This document shows, one piece after another, positions 38,218 through 49,456 of a stretch of DNA of 64,000 nucleotides; the first letter of the stretch is position 1, and the number at the start of each line of letters is the position of its first letter. A program made the position numbers and the translations under genes. The notes beneath the pieces were generated by a model. That model did no database searches. It saw only the letters and a program-made list of their open reading frames with translations, and was not told the origin of the DNA. The stretch is from Brachynemurus nebulosus (lineage: Eukaryota > Arthropoda > Insecta > Neuroptera > Myrmeleontidae), in the NCBI GenBank assembly GCA_035578155.1, contig JAPWDM010000003.1, forward strand, positions 66,084,142 through 66,148,141, given 5' to 3'.

Positions 38218-39074
38218 GGTTTTTTATTATTATTTTATTTTTTTTGAAAAAAGTATGTTTAAAATAGGGCGGCTGTTGGTGTCCACGATTGCGGCCGCAG
38301 TTTTTATCTGAGAAAAAAAAACAAATAGATTATCAATCTGTATAGGTAAGCCGCTATGTTCCTATGGAGGTTTTTCTTTTTTGTTGAAATTAGAAAAAAT
38401 GGCGGCGATTTGAATAAAAAGTACAAAATTTAGGCCTTTTTTTAAACAGTTTTCCGTGCGAAAAATTAGGAAGATTTAAAAAAAAGCTTCCATATGAACA
38501 CGGAGATTGCAATAAAGAATATTCTGGCAAAATTTCAAACTTATAGTTTGAAAACTCCCCTCTGAGAGTGGGTACCGTTCTTAAAAAGGACATTTCGAGA
38601 CATACGCGTTTAAAGTTTGTCTCAAAATTGTTTCAAATCATTGTTGCAGCAAAAATGTGATACTGTGATGATAATAATTGATCTTATACGTTCACTGATT
38701 GTGTAAAGTGGTATAACATCCCGCCTAAAGGCACCAATCGATCCACAGAGTTTTGTATTTATACTGAATCCATTGATCTGTGGTCGTTGCGATCGTAATA
38801 ATTCGAATTTCAATTTGAAATTTTCAGAGAACATGCATAACTGTATGTACTTACTGATGGTACCTTAAATACAGTAATTTTGGAAGTGATTCCACTGAAA
38901 GACGCGTAAATTTTAAAACACATTTCGTAATTATATTACGTAAATTTTGGTGAAGGTAAGTTGAAAGATCTTGTTAACGTTCTGGGTTCTGGTACTAGCA
39001 ACGTAACGTATGTTTTTGTATTCGATGTGTTGTTATATTACGAGGGTTGCTACGAGGACGATATCCACGATATC

Positions 39075-39180
39075 TACTCCACTACGAGTACGTCGGGTAC
39101 CTACGTCGGGGCTTGAACCGATCCATCACCGCAACATGTCACTAACCATTAGTGCTCAGGCAGTTCTTACTCCACTACAT
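39075..39180 (-). repeat. Possible tRNA-derived SINE fragment
   Basis: On the minus strand there is an A-box-like TGGTTAGTGAC and a B-box-like GGTTCAAGCCC, only about 29 bases apart (about 44 in a tRNA). GTAGTGGAGTA occurs at both ends of the stretch as a direct repeat. It may be a SINE head with a deleted anticodon arm. Weak. Confidence 0.3.
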
Positions 39181-39505
39181 ACAATTCAATGTACGTGTAG
39201 CCAAGTGTTCTGGTGATCGGGAGCTACTTCGGTTTGTTATGTCTGTCAAAGGGTAAAATATTGTCGAAAAATTATCAGGTTGGTCAGTAAAATGTTTCTT
39301 GGAACTCATGAAAGTAAATCCAGTTTGGACACTATGTTTCTTTTCTTAAGTTATACTATCGCAAAGTGGATAGAAATTGTTGACGCCACACAGCGTTGTG
39401 TTATAATTAATACTGTTGAGCTGAGTCTTAAGAAAACAGAGATATTTTCCCGGAAAAGATACATTTGAAAATTTGAAAATCCAACTGCAGGTGAAATATA
39501 CAAAA

Positions 39506-39831
39506 TTTCTATGAACAGATTAAAGCGACATCCTGCAATAATGTCAAGTAAAATCCGTATAAAAGACAAAAGAAGTCAAACTGACACGTTTCAACCATTT
39601 AAACGGCCATCATCAGAGCAAAGAATAATTATTTTTTAAAGAATTTGCTTCGTTCACTAAAATAATATAATAATAATTAATTTTCTTGGATTACATAAGG
39701 TGATTCTGACGATTATTTGCTCTGATGATGACCATTTAAATGCTTGAAACATGTCAGTTTGACTTCTTTTGTCTTTTATACTGATTTTAGTTGACGTTAT
39801 TGCAGAATGTCGCTCTAATATGTTCATAAAA
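39506..39831. repeat. Fold-back element with arms of about 110-125 bp
   Basis: The left arm 39506-39615 and right arm 39707-39831 are inverted copies, sharing AAAAGACAAAAGAAGTCAAA, CAAACTGACA and GCTCTGATGATG-type segments, around an AT-rich centre of about 90 bp. Confidence 0.8.
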
Positions 39832-40329
39832 AAGGTAGATTTGTAGCCAAAAAAATTGGATACGGAACTTTTTTAGTGCGGAATATTTTCGATAGGGAAT
39901 AGATTTAGTAATTTGATTTTTATTTTTACGAAAATAATATGTTCATTCTAATCTTAAAAAGATTTCGGAGGGAAATCAAAGCGTAGTGATTCCCTCCCTC
40001 GTGGTTATGGCCTTAGCCACAGCCACAGGCGTATAAAATAAAATCCTTTTCATGTGCTTAATTTGAATAAATTTTAGGTAGGTATGCATAATATTTTTGA
40101 AACTACAATGGAAATTCGTTTTTCGGGAACTATGTAAATTTGATATTAAACTTACAAATTGTCCTTGTCTTGAATCGACTCTGTCTTACCTGGTAAATTG
40201 AAAGCGTTCTAGAATTATCAGTTTTACTTTTACTGGAAACAGTAGTGTAAAGCCAACAGTACATTTCACTGGAAACGCGGCTTTCCACATATGTTTACAT
40301 AAAAACGTACCCATACATTTTTATATATA

Positions 40330-40748
40330 CAGCGTGAGTTTTTGGGGAGTTGCCATTTTTATTACGAACAAACTATTAATTTAATCAAAAAATTGTTTAG
40401 ATAAGAGTTGTAGCTACCATTGAGGGCAAACGATTACTATAGCCAGGAGCTTCATAGCTCCCTTGATTTTCGAGCTATCATGCAAATTTTTACTTTTTGA
40501 ATGGAACTATATATTAATAATAAATAAATAAGGAAAGAAAAAATTGAATCATTTTACTAAACTAATTTTTAAATATTTTTTAAATCTAGATTCCCATTTA
40601 AAAAACTAAGTCCGCATCATAGTTTAAAAACTAAAGGAGCTATTAAATTTCTGGCTATAGCAATCAATTGCTCCCAGCAGTAACTAAAAATATTATCTGA
40701 ACAATTTTTTGATTAAATTAATAAAGGCAACTCTCAAAAAACTCACCT
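40330..40748. mobile_element. MITE with CAG(C)GTGAGTTTTT ends
   Basis: Left end CAGCGTGAGTTTTTGGGGAG and right end CTCTCAAAAAACTCACCTG are imperfect inverted copies. Inside, GGCTATAGCAATCAATTGCT and its left-arm counterpart continue the inversion. A diverged partial copy lies at 14015-14130. The target duplication is unclear (TA/TT). Confidence 0.65.
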
Positions 40749-41309
40749 GTTTATCAATGTATCTGCTTAAATTACAGGATCGCCCATAAATGAACCATTC
40801 AAATAATCCTAAGTTTCAAAATTATCATTTTGTACATGATTTTTTCATAGTCCTATCAAATGTTTCTAACAGGTTGACCCATGACAAGTTTGAGAAATCT
40901 TCAAATTACTTTCTAAACATTCTAATATTCTATGATTTATTATGATTGATTTTGTGTGGGACATCCTGTACAATAGTATATAAACTATGAAGACATCATT
41001 CGAGACCGATTTCCAACCAACATTTTTTATTTCAATTTAATCATTTTCTGTCCTCGTTTATTTGTTTTTTTTTTCTGGTCATACGTTTTTTGTAAAGATG
41101 AAATAAATTTTTAAAAATATATTATGTCTTCATTAGACGAAATATGACAGACACATCGTAATTAAATTTAAAAATTTAAATTTTGGAGACAAATATACTT
41201 ATACATTATACATACCTAGTAATATCACACTGTAAAATTGGGGGGCTCAGAATCGTTGAACTCTGTTTGGCAATTTCAACAACTACTGAACTAGTCCATT
41301 GCTTCTTAA

Positions 41310-41884
41310 GGAGTCTCCACATTCTCGCCGAGGTTGGACGAATCGAGAATGTAGAGGGTCATTTCGTTGTGCCTCGCGGTTGGTGTTTTAACTCTTTGCG
41401 CTTATAAGACATGTACAGCATGACAAGGTGGTTTGTCCATTAACTCTACCATATTTAAAGGTGTTTTGTCTGTTGGATCATAAGACATGTACCGCATGAC
41501 ACACTGAATGTTGAACTGTAATGATTGGTCATACTTCACATTACATGAATATTTTATTTAATAACTGCAAACACATTCATTTATTAGAAAAATTGTAAAT
41601 AAAATAATACAAAATCACGTTGAATTATCTTTTTAAAATTAAAAACTAATAAAAACAGCATTGAGGACATATTTAGCGCATTTAGTATTCAACTTTGGGG
41701 AAACAAGGTTAGAACGTCAAAAGAATCCGTCAAAAAAAGAACGTCGGTCATTGTCATGTACTACATGTCTTACGAGCCTATTTACAACTCACTTTTTTTT
41801 TGGCTTGAGTGCAAAGAGTTAATGCTATTCATATGTCTGAGCCAACCTCAGCGAGGAACTCGGCGAGAATGTGGAGACTCCTTT
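41310..41884. repeat. Outer inverted repeat split by a TTAA element
   Basis: GGAGTCTCCACATTCTCGCC (41310-41330 region) and its exact complement GGCGAGAATGTGGAGACTCC (ending 41882) bracket the TTAA element at 41388-41822, with a second inverted segment around GAGGTTGG/CCAACCTC. Confidence 0.7.
41388..41822. mobile_element. piggyBac-like MITE nested in another inverted repeat
   Basis: TTAACTCTTTGCGCTTATAA at the left and GAGTGCAAAGAGTTAA at the right, with TTAA at both ends. The subterminal word AAGACATGTAC(A/C)GCATGACA occurs twice near the left end and once inverted near the right end, as expected for transposase-binding repeats. 435 bp. Confidence 0.77.
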
Positions 41885-43149
41885 ATGGTCTCTGAAATTT
41901 CGATAAACAGTGTTTTTAAAAACCAAATCACAAAGATTATTTACTTTAATTAAATATGTTTCAATAAACTTTTATCAAAGTATAGCTAACAGAAACGAAT
42001 TATTTACCTTATTCGATTTTATTTTATTTTTTTTTTTTTGGAGAAAAATTAAGATATTATCAGTTGGAACCGTATACATCCGTATATTATATAATACATT
42101 TTCAACTACAAACAAATTTTGTTCAAAGACAGGCCACACGTCTCTATTTCTCTCTTTCTCTCTCTCTACGTGTATGTGTATGTGTTTATAGTATGATGCA
42201 GAATAAAATGCAGGGTCACAACAGTAGTAGAATAGTACAAGAGGCTTCTCGTTCGGATAGCGGGGCCTCATGACAAGCCATGATCGATGGGATACACGTT
42301 GGACGTCTTGCTAAAACCCAGGACGTATAGAATGTGACAATATTTATTTATTTACTAATTTAATGTATTACAATAGCACAAAAGCAGAGAGAAGAGATAT
42401 TATGCCGTTACTGGCGAATAGACGGAGGATTTAGTTTGTTTATAGGAAAAATTGTGTGTTTCCAACCAGCACAACGATCATGAAAGAAAAGAGGATTTTT
42501 GATTCCATTCGACGAAGTATTAAGGACTTTTCTTTATAAAATTTATTTTTCGAATATAAACTTTTCAGGATAATATTTTTGTTTATTGTTCTAATAATAC
42601 ACTAAAAATATTTTTGTGGAGAAAATAATTTTTAGGAAAACTAGATGACGTGCAAAATTTTCAATATTTTTGCCTTGTTTCAAAAAATTATTTCTGTCTA
42701 ATATAGTTCGGTTGTGCTCTGGAAACGAACGTTCTAATGTCTAGTTTTTTGTAATGTCATTTTTTTTTTAATTTGAAACCTTACTACGATTATTATTTCT
42801 AAAGATTTCAGCAAAAAATTTGCTAAGTGCGTGTTAGACATGCATTAAGTCAGTGGCTTGAATTTTTTAAAATTCTCCTGATAAAATAATTCTTGCTTTT
42901 ATTTATTTAATATTAATAATAGTCTTTAAATTTTTAATAATATGATTATCTGAACCTTTTACATTTTATACCCAATTTCAAATACAATTAAGTATGAGTC
43001 GTCTTTAAAGAATTAAACAATTCTTTTATTTGAAATAAATCAATCTTCCATTCTTTTCTAAAAACAAACTGCAAATTTAAAATTTACCCAAGTGCAATAA
43101 TGAAAGAGTTGAAGCCAAGAAAACGGAAGTTCTTTAAATTCATAGGTGA

Positions 43150-43576
43150 TAGTGATGAGCAAATGCAAGACCAAGACCAAGACTTGGCAGTCTTGGTCTT
43201 GGTCTTGTTCTTTCATTAAGAGTCTTAGTATTGGTCTTGCTAGAGCAGTTTGAGTCTTGGTCTTGGTCTTGCAAAATGCAGTCTTGGTCTTGGTCTCGGT
43301 ATTGCTAAAGAATCTTGCACTTTCTTGCATTTCTTTATTAGCGAATTTTTTTTTCTAAAATCAGAATTTTTACTATCTTTACGTATTAATTATACTTTCA
43401 AACTATTTAAATAGTTTAGCAAGAGTCTTGCTTTTGTCTTGGTCATGCTCACTTGAGTCTTGGTATTGGTCTTGCAGCCATACTTATAGTCTTGGCCTTG
43501 GTCTTGGTCTTGGTCTTGCAAAAAATGTAAGACCAAGACAAGACTGCAAGACCAAGACTAATTTTGCTCATCACTA
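43150..43576. mobile_element. CAAGAC-array hAT MITE, copy F
   Basis: Ends TAGTGATGAGCAAATGC and TTTTGCTCATCACTA with a perfect duplication ATAGGTGA (43142-43149 and 43577-43584). 427 bp, same orientation as copies C, D and E. Confidence 0.94.
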
Positions 43577-44562
43577 ATAGGTGATGAATCATGATTAAAT
43601 TTAAGTGAAATGGATTATATATGAACTTAAAAAACAATTACAATTTTTAACAAACGACACTGTCTATATTAACCTGCGTAAGGTTCGACATTGTTTTTAT
43701 TTAAAAATAGTCAAGTGAGGGTAAACAGCCTAGTTCGGTGCCAGACATGACGAATCTATAAGGATTTTGTTGTTGTACAACGAAATTCTAAAAATTAAAC
43801 TTTCAAATTTAAATGATGATTTTTTGGAACAGTGAACACGTGAATTTGTAGGTCTTCAGGTAGGATAGATGAGTGGTTTTTGTCTACAATATTATTTTTA
43901 CGTCTTTACTTTCTTTGCTTTCTAAAAGTCTAAGTCATTCAGAAATTAGTTCAAAATATGAAAAAAAAAATGTTCAGTCACATTCATAGCGCTCATTAAT
44001 AAATTTTTTCTATTACAATAAAATGGAAAAAAATAAATACATACACACTATATTGTTGCTCTCATAACGTATGTGATGTACAGTGAAACCCTTACCAATA
44101 CGAAACTCTATCTATCCCCGATAACAAAACAAATAACAAAAGGCAACGTGACGTGGGTGCCCTGTTTTGGTGACAGCCACTCCGTCATTGGCCTGTCGAA
44201 TGTTCAATAAGAAATGAAAGCACACTGGAATCTTTTAACAATAAAAATGTTAGAATGACATCTGTATTTGACTATTCGGCATAGATTTTTTTTTTAGTCA
44301 ATTCAAAAATGCGTATTGTAATACATTTTTTAGCTTTTTGAAAATGAATTTATTAGTTAAAATGAATCAGTCGGATATGAATCTTTAATTTTTGAAATTT
44401 GATTATTAGCATTCGATTTTTGCTTAATTATATTTCTAATTTTGTCAAAAATGGTGCTAAAAATATGAAAAATCTATGACTAACTTCAAATTTCGTGTTT
44501 CAAACGTGTAACTGAGCCAATTTTGATATTAAAATGTTAATAGTTCTTCAAATAAAAGCAAT

Positions 44563-44747
44563 TTAACACGTTCATTGTCGATCACGCGATATCGCGTGAT
44601 ACAGCTACTTTACTATATGGCCAATCATGTGATATAAAAATACTATATGGCCAATCGCGTGACAAATATAAGAGCATACTTATTTAAGATAAAATATTTG
44701 GCCATCTCACAAAGTCTATATTTTTAGCTTGGCAATGAAAGTGTCAA
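44563..44747. mobile_element. Small piggyBac-like MITE with a perfect 20-bp palindrome
   Basis: TTAACACGTTCATTGTC at the left and GGCAATGAAAGTGTCAA at the right. Inside are ATCACGCGATATCGCGTGAT, a perfect palindrome, and TATATGGCCAATC twice. The right target reads TCAA, one change from TTAA. Confidence 0.62.
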
Positions 44748-45234
44748 TCTACGAATGTCGATTTTCTGTGAGTTGTACATTTTCCATTTGTTAGTGACAA
44801 CAATTTCTTATTGATAGAACAGTTTATTAAAAAAAAAATGTTTTATAAAGCTAAAGGAAGGAAGTATTACGAATGCTAAAAAGCCACAAAGCATTCTTAA
44901 AAAATAAATAAAAAGGCTTCATAGCATTTACAATATTCCTTTTTCTTGGCTTTATAGAATTATTTTATAAAAAAACTTTATTATTGATAAGATGTTGCTT
45001 GAAGACGTCACCAGCAGATGACATGAAGTACGCTACTATAAGCTGTTTGCAAGCGCTTGGTATCATGAACGGTCTCTACAATAGATGAACACGCCGTTTT
45101 TCCTGGGATTTCACCGCTAGAGAGATATGATTTCTGTTTGTATCTCTAGTTTATTCTAAATGAAGATCGAAATTCAGTTGCAGAGAACGACAATTCTATA
45201 CACAGTTAATATGGTTAATATAGTTCGTCTAACA

Positions 45235-45740
45235 CACGCTACTAGCGAATAAACAAACCTATGGCGACAGTACTCGGCACTCGTTTTGTCTCTATACCAA
45301 TAGATGGCCGTCGACTATGTATTTCTCATGTTTACACAAAAAAATCATATACGATTATATAACGTGTGTACAACATGCAATCTAATGGCTAAACATGAAA
45401 CTAACTCAAAATAGGTTGGCAATATAGATTCCAAGGAATAATAATACTAATAAAGGGAAGAAAACGATCAAAACGATGTCGGACGTGTTTCGACAAAGGA
45501 TAGGAACGGGAAAAAGACATTGTCGGAAGACGTCCGACACATGATTGGAAAGAGTTAAAAAAGAAAAACAATTTTCGCGGCGCCAGCGTCACGTAGCTAA
45601 AGAAAACTGGTATGTTAGTACTCAAACTTGACACTACATAAATCTTGCTTATCTACACAGAGACAGAACGTTAGCGAATACACAACCTTATGGTAACATA
45701 TTATTTCGTACATGTTTTGTTTCGTTACTAATAGATGGTA
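45235..45740. repeat. Two diverged direct repeats of about 70 bp
   Basis: TAGCGAATAAACAAACCTAT at about 45244 and TTAGCGAATACACAACCTTA at about 45671 begin similar segments that both continue through TTTTGTnTC to AATAGATGG. Between them, GATGTCGGACGTG and CGTCCGACAC (45475-45540) form a further inverted pair. Family unknown. Confidence 0.5.
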
Positions 45741-46375
45741 GTAAGTCAATTGGTTTGTTTCAGTAGTTCAGTTTAGTATTTGTAATTTTTAACAGATGAC
45801 TCTTACAATATAGAAAGGCTAGTCGGGACTTAATTGTTGTACTTATATTTCAGATAATCGTAGAATTAGGTCCAATTTAAAAGAAATTTTTAATTCTTTA
45901 TTTCAAGAGGTTACTTCTAATTTAAACCAAAGCTTCCGTCGACCTTTTTGCTTCACAATGCTTAAAATTCAAAACGTTCCAATTTGCTCTTTTGAAAAGG
46001 GAAATTTACGTATTGTATCTCTCGTGCAATATTATTAAATGAATGACTCGTCAGAATTGCTTGTTTAAAAACACATATTATATATTTAAAACGGGAATCC
46101 TTGCATCAGACGAGGGAAAAAATTCACCATATACAAATTTGTCGAATTAAGATTTAATTTTAGATCAAAAGTTTACAAAATTTGTTATTATTCCCGAAAA
46201 AAAAAACGAACATTCAATCCAATTATATTTTGTATTTCTATATCGTGAATTCGTAGGTAATCTAATAGATAAAGAGAACGAATGTTGCATATGATATAGG
46301 TAATAACGTTTTGGATATCCCTCTCGTTTATAGTTCGCTGATCGGCGGAATATGAGTCATGGATTTATCATCGTG

Positions 46376-46391
46376 TAATCAATCACTGTCA
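46376..46391 (-). promoter_or_regulatory. Candidate Hth-Exd-Hox composite site
   Basis: On the minus strand the sequence is TGACAGTGATTGATTA: a Homothorax/Meis site TGACAG directly abutting a PBC-Hox site of the form TGATNNAT. It lies about 3.1 kb downstream of the pb stop in a patch with more GC than its surroundings (46320-46520). The site types are well known for Labial/Hox1 targets; function here is inferred from sequence alone. Confidence 0.5.
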
Positions 46392-47015
46392 CATCGGAGC
46401 CTCTACTCTTGTCCCCGGTCTCCCCGGTCTCGTTTCATTCAACTCACTACATAGTATTCGGTTCTGATGCTCATCATCAGCCGCTTCAAACAACAGTTTG
46501 CAATGAGATTCACTTTCAGAGTACTGTAGACAAACATTGTGCATGTAAATAGGAATGTCAATGTGTTTAAAATACATATTTTGTTTTATTTTGAAAGAGA
46601 AGATACAAAAAATTTTCAATTTCAACTTGAAGGGGTTGGGTTGGTATGAAATTGGACAGATTTTAGATTATCAGACAACGAAAAAACTTTAAAAAGTTTC
46701 AGATAAAAAGCTCTGCAATTTCATCATAATTTAGAATAACTTGAATTGTACTCGTCGTATATGACATGTTTTACCGTATACTTTGTAATATAATAAAATT
46801 TGGAATTTGGAATTTCAGGAACTTGGATTTGAAACTTTTTAAATCATTTTCGTCGGAGTGGGGTTTTTAAAATTTTTTTATTTTAAACTTTTTAGAGCTT
46901 TTAGAAAAAGAAATTGTTGATTAACATTATTATAGGTTTCAAATAAAAAAAAGCCTTAAAATGGGTTAAACCTTTTTGGAAATGGATGGTAAAGGACACA
47001 TTTACCTTCACAAAC

Positions 47016-47016
<1 letters not shown>

Positions 47017-47105
<89 letters not shown>
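47017..47105. repeat. (TA)n microsatellite
   Basis: An uninterrupted TA dinucleotide tract of about 89 bp. Unlike the two other long TA tracts it is not inside the Helentron-like family. Confidence 0.95.
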
Positions 47106-47110
<5 letters not shown>

Positions 47111-48300
47111 TTGTTCTGGGTAAAAATAAAATCCGTTGAAATTTTAATCTGGAAGTCCACTGCTGAAAAAAATGCTTTATAATCTAAATATAGCAAAATT
47201 ACATGTAAGGTACTCTTGAATTTTAATAAAAAAAAAAATGTTAAAAATCTAAAATTTTGCAAAATTCGGGTCGTATTTAAGGTCGTATTAAATGGAGGGT
47301 GTCAGAAGACCAGATATTAGTATTTGTAATTTTTGACTTGACTGCTGTTTTTATTGAGAAAAATTGAGATTACCCTCAAAACCCTAAGATTTTATTTTCT
47401 TTTTCGAATCAAATAAAGAAGTGTTGCGACAAATACCATCGAACGGAATAATCATAAACTAATAAAACTACAATATTTGATAATAAATAAGAGAAAAATG
47501 TGATAGATTGATCACAGTATACTATTTGAATTTTGCTCTGAGTCAAATATTTTAGTTTTATTATTTTATAATCTGTCGAAACATTGTTAATATAAGTTTT
47601 GTATTTGTCTTCCCCCAATTCTAAGTAAGTTTCTAAATTCCATACTTACCATAATTTATTAACAAAACGAATCTGTATACTTTTTACTAGGAATCTGTTG
47701 CTGAACCCAAAAATAAAATTAAACACATTTCAATAATTATTTCTAATTAATTGATTTATTAACTTAATTGATATCTAATAAGTAATAATAATTGAAACTG
47801 CTCATGTTGTATTTTTTTTTTCATCATATTTATATAATATTGTACAATGATAGTTATTTAAAACTATATTTATAATAATATTTCATCAATCATAATAATT
47901 AATAATAATATTAAAATTGTATTTCAATTAATAATATTAATTATTTATTAAATGTATAATAATTTTTTTTTTATATTTATGTACATTTAGAAAAAAATAA
48001 CAGAAATTCTTTGAAAAAACGATTTAACATCTTTTTATATATTAGAAATATTTATAAATATTTACAATCTTTTTTTTCACAGTGTATCATATTGATTATT
48101 ATTCTGTTTGATTGTAATTACAGTAGAAAACGAAAGTTCTGTTATCACATACTTTTTACGTATACCAAATAATTTTTTGCTTCTTATTTTAATATACTTA
48201 CCCATACTGGGGAAAAAAATCTCTAACTCAAAGAAGTAATTTCTTTCAAATAACATCCAAAATATATTTTTACTTTAAAATTTCTTGTTTAAATTTTTTT

Positions 48301-48568
48301 TCTGAAGTAACTAAATATTTCTTTTCACACTATTAAAAAAATCATTTCTTTGGGTCAAAGAATTATTTTTTGAAGTAATTAAATATTTTTTGTTTACATT
48401 ATTAGAACAAATCGTTTCTTTGGGTCAAGGAATTTTTTTTTATTGAAGTAACTAAATATTTTTTTGACATTATTAAAAAGATCGTTTCTTTAGGTCAAAG
48501 AATTTTGTTTTGAAGTAACTAAATATTTTTTAAAACACTATTAAAAAAATCGTTCCTTTGATTTAAAA
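48301..48568. repeat. Degenerate tandem repeat, period about 65 bp, four units
   Basis: Each unit contains GAAGTAACTAAATATTTTT, then a variable AT stretch with ATTATTAAA, then ATCGTTTCTTTGGGTCAAAG. A related single unit occurs at about 53025-53095 in the pb intron, upstream of the homeobox exon. Confidence 0.78.
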
Positions 48569-49456
48569 AATTTTAAAAAAAAATTATAACTTTTTGGTCA
48601 ATCAGTTATTAATTCATATGAAAAAACTATTTTCAATTTTCAGCGAATAATAATCAATATGATAATTCAAAAATCGATTTTATTAACATTTTCTTAACCT
48701 AATTACGTATCGTGTCAGTAATTTTAAACATTAAAAAAAATGAAAATATATAAATAAATAAAACAACTTAGGTGAAAATTTCTTTCTGATAAATGCAACT
48801 ATAGCAAGGAAATATTAAGCTTGCTCTTTGAGATCTCGTTGTCTCAAATACAAAGACGAATAATTAGCCGAGAAATTTTGATTTCAACGTCGATTGTGTT
48901 GAGTCAGTTTTTTTTTTTATGAGTTGCCTAAAAAAAATTTGCAAATTTTTTCTTAAAAATTAATTTTAAATGAACAGAAGAAATGCTTGTGGATTTTGAT
49001 TAGTTTTCTTATTTATTTATACTTAATTAAATAGTTAACTTTTGGTAGAAAAATTTTATTGAATTGTAGGTGCAAAGTTTTGTTTGATGATTTTGAAATA
49101 ATTGTGCTACTAAATATTATATTATGGTCTAACTACAGTTGCAGATTTAATTCAATAATAGATATTTCTAGATTGTCCATTTTCGTTTAAACTAATTTCT
49201 GGGTGATTTTTTTTTTTTTTTAATATAATTAATAATTTAGCGATTTTATGTTTATTTTTGTACCCATATTTACAAACATCTTTAATTTTGTTGTAGATTT
49301 ACAACTTTTTTTACAATACAAAAAGTTTCTTTGTGTAATCCCTAGAGCGTAGCACTTCGGTGCTATATTTAAATCACAAAAATGTCTTTTATTTAACAAA
49401 CAAACAAAAAAAAAAAACAGAGTACGTATATTTTTTTTATCGATTTTTTAAAAAAC

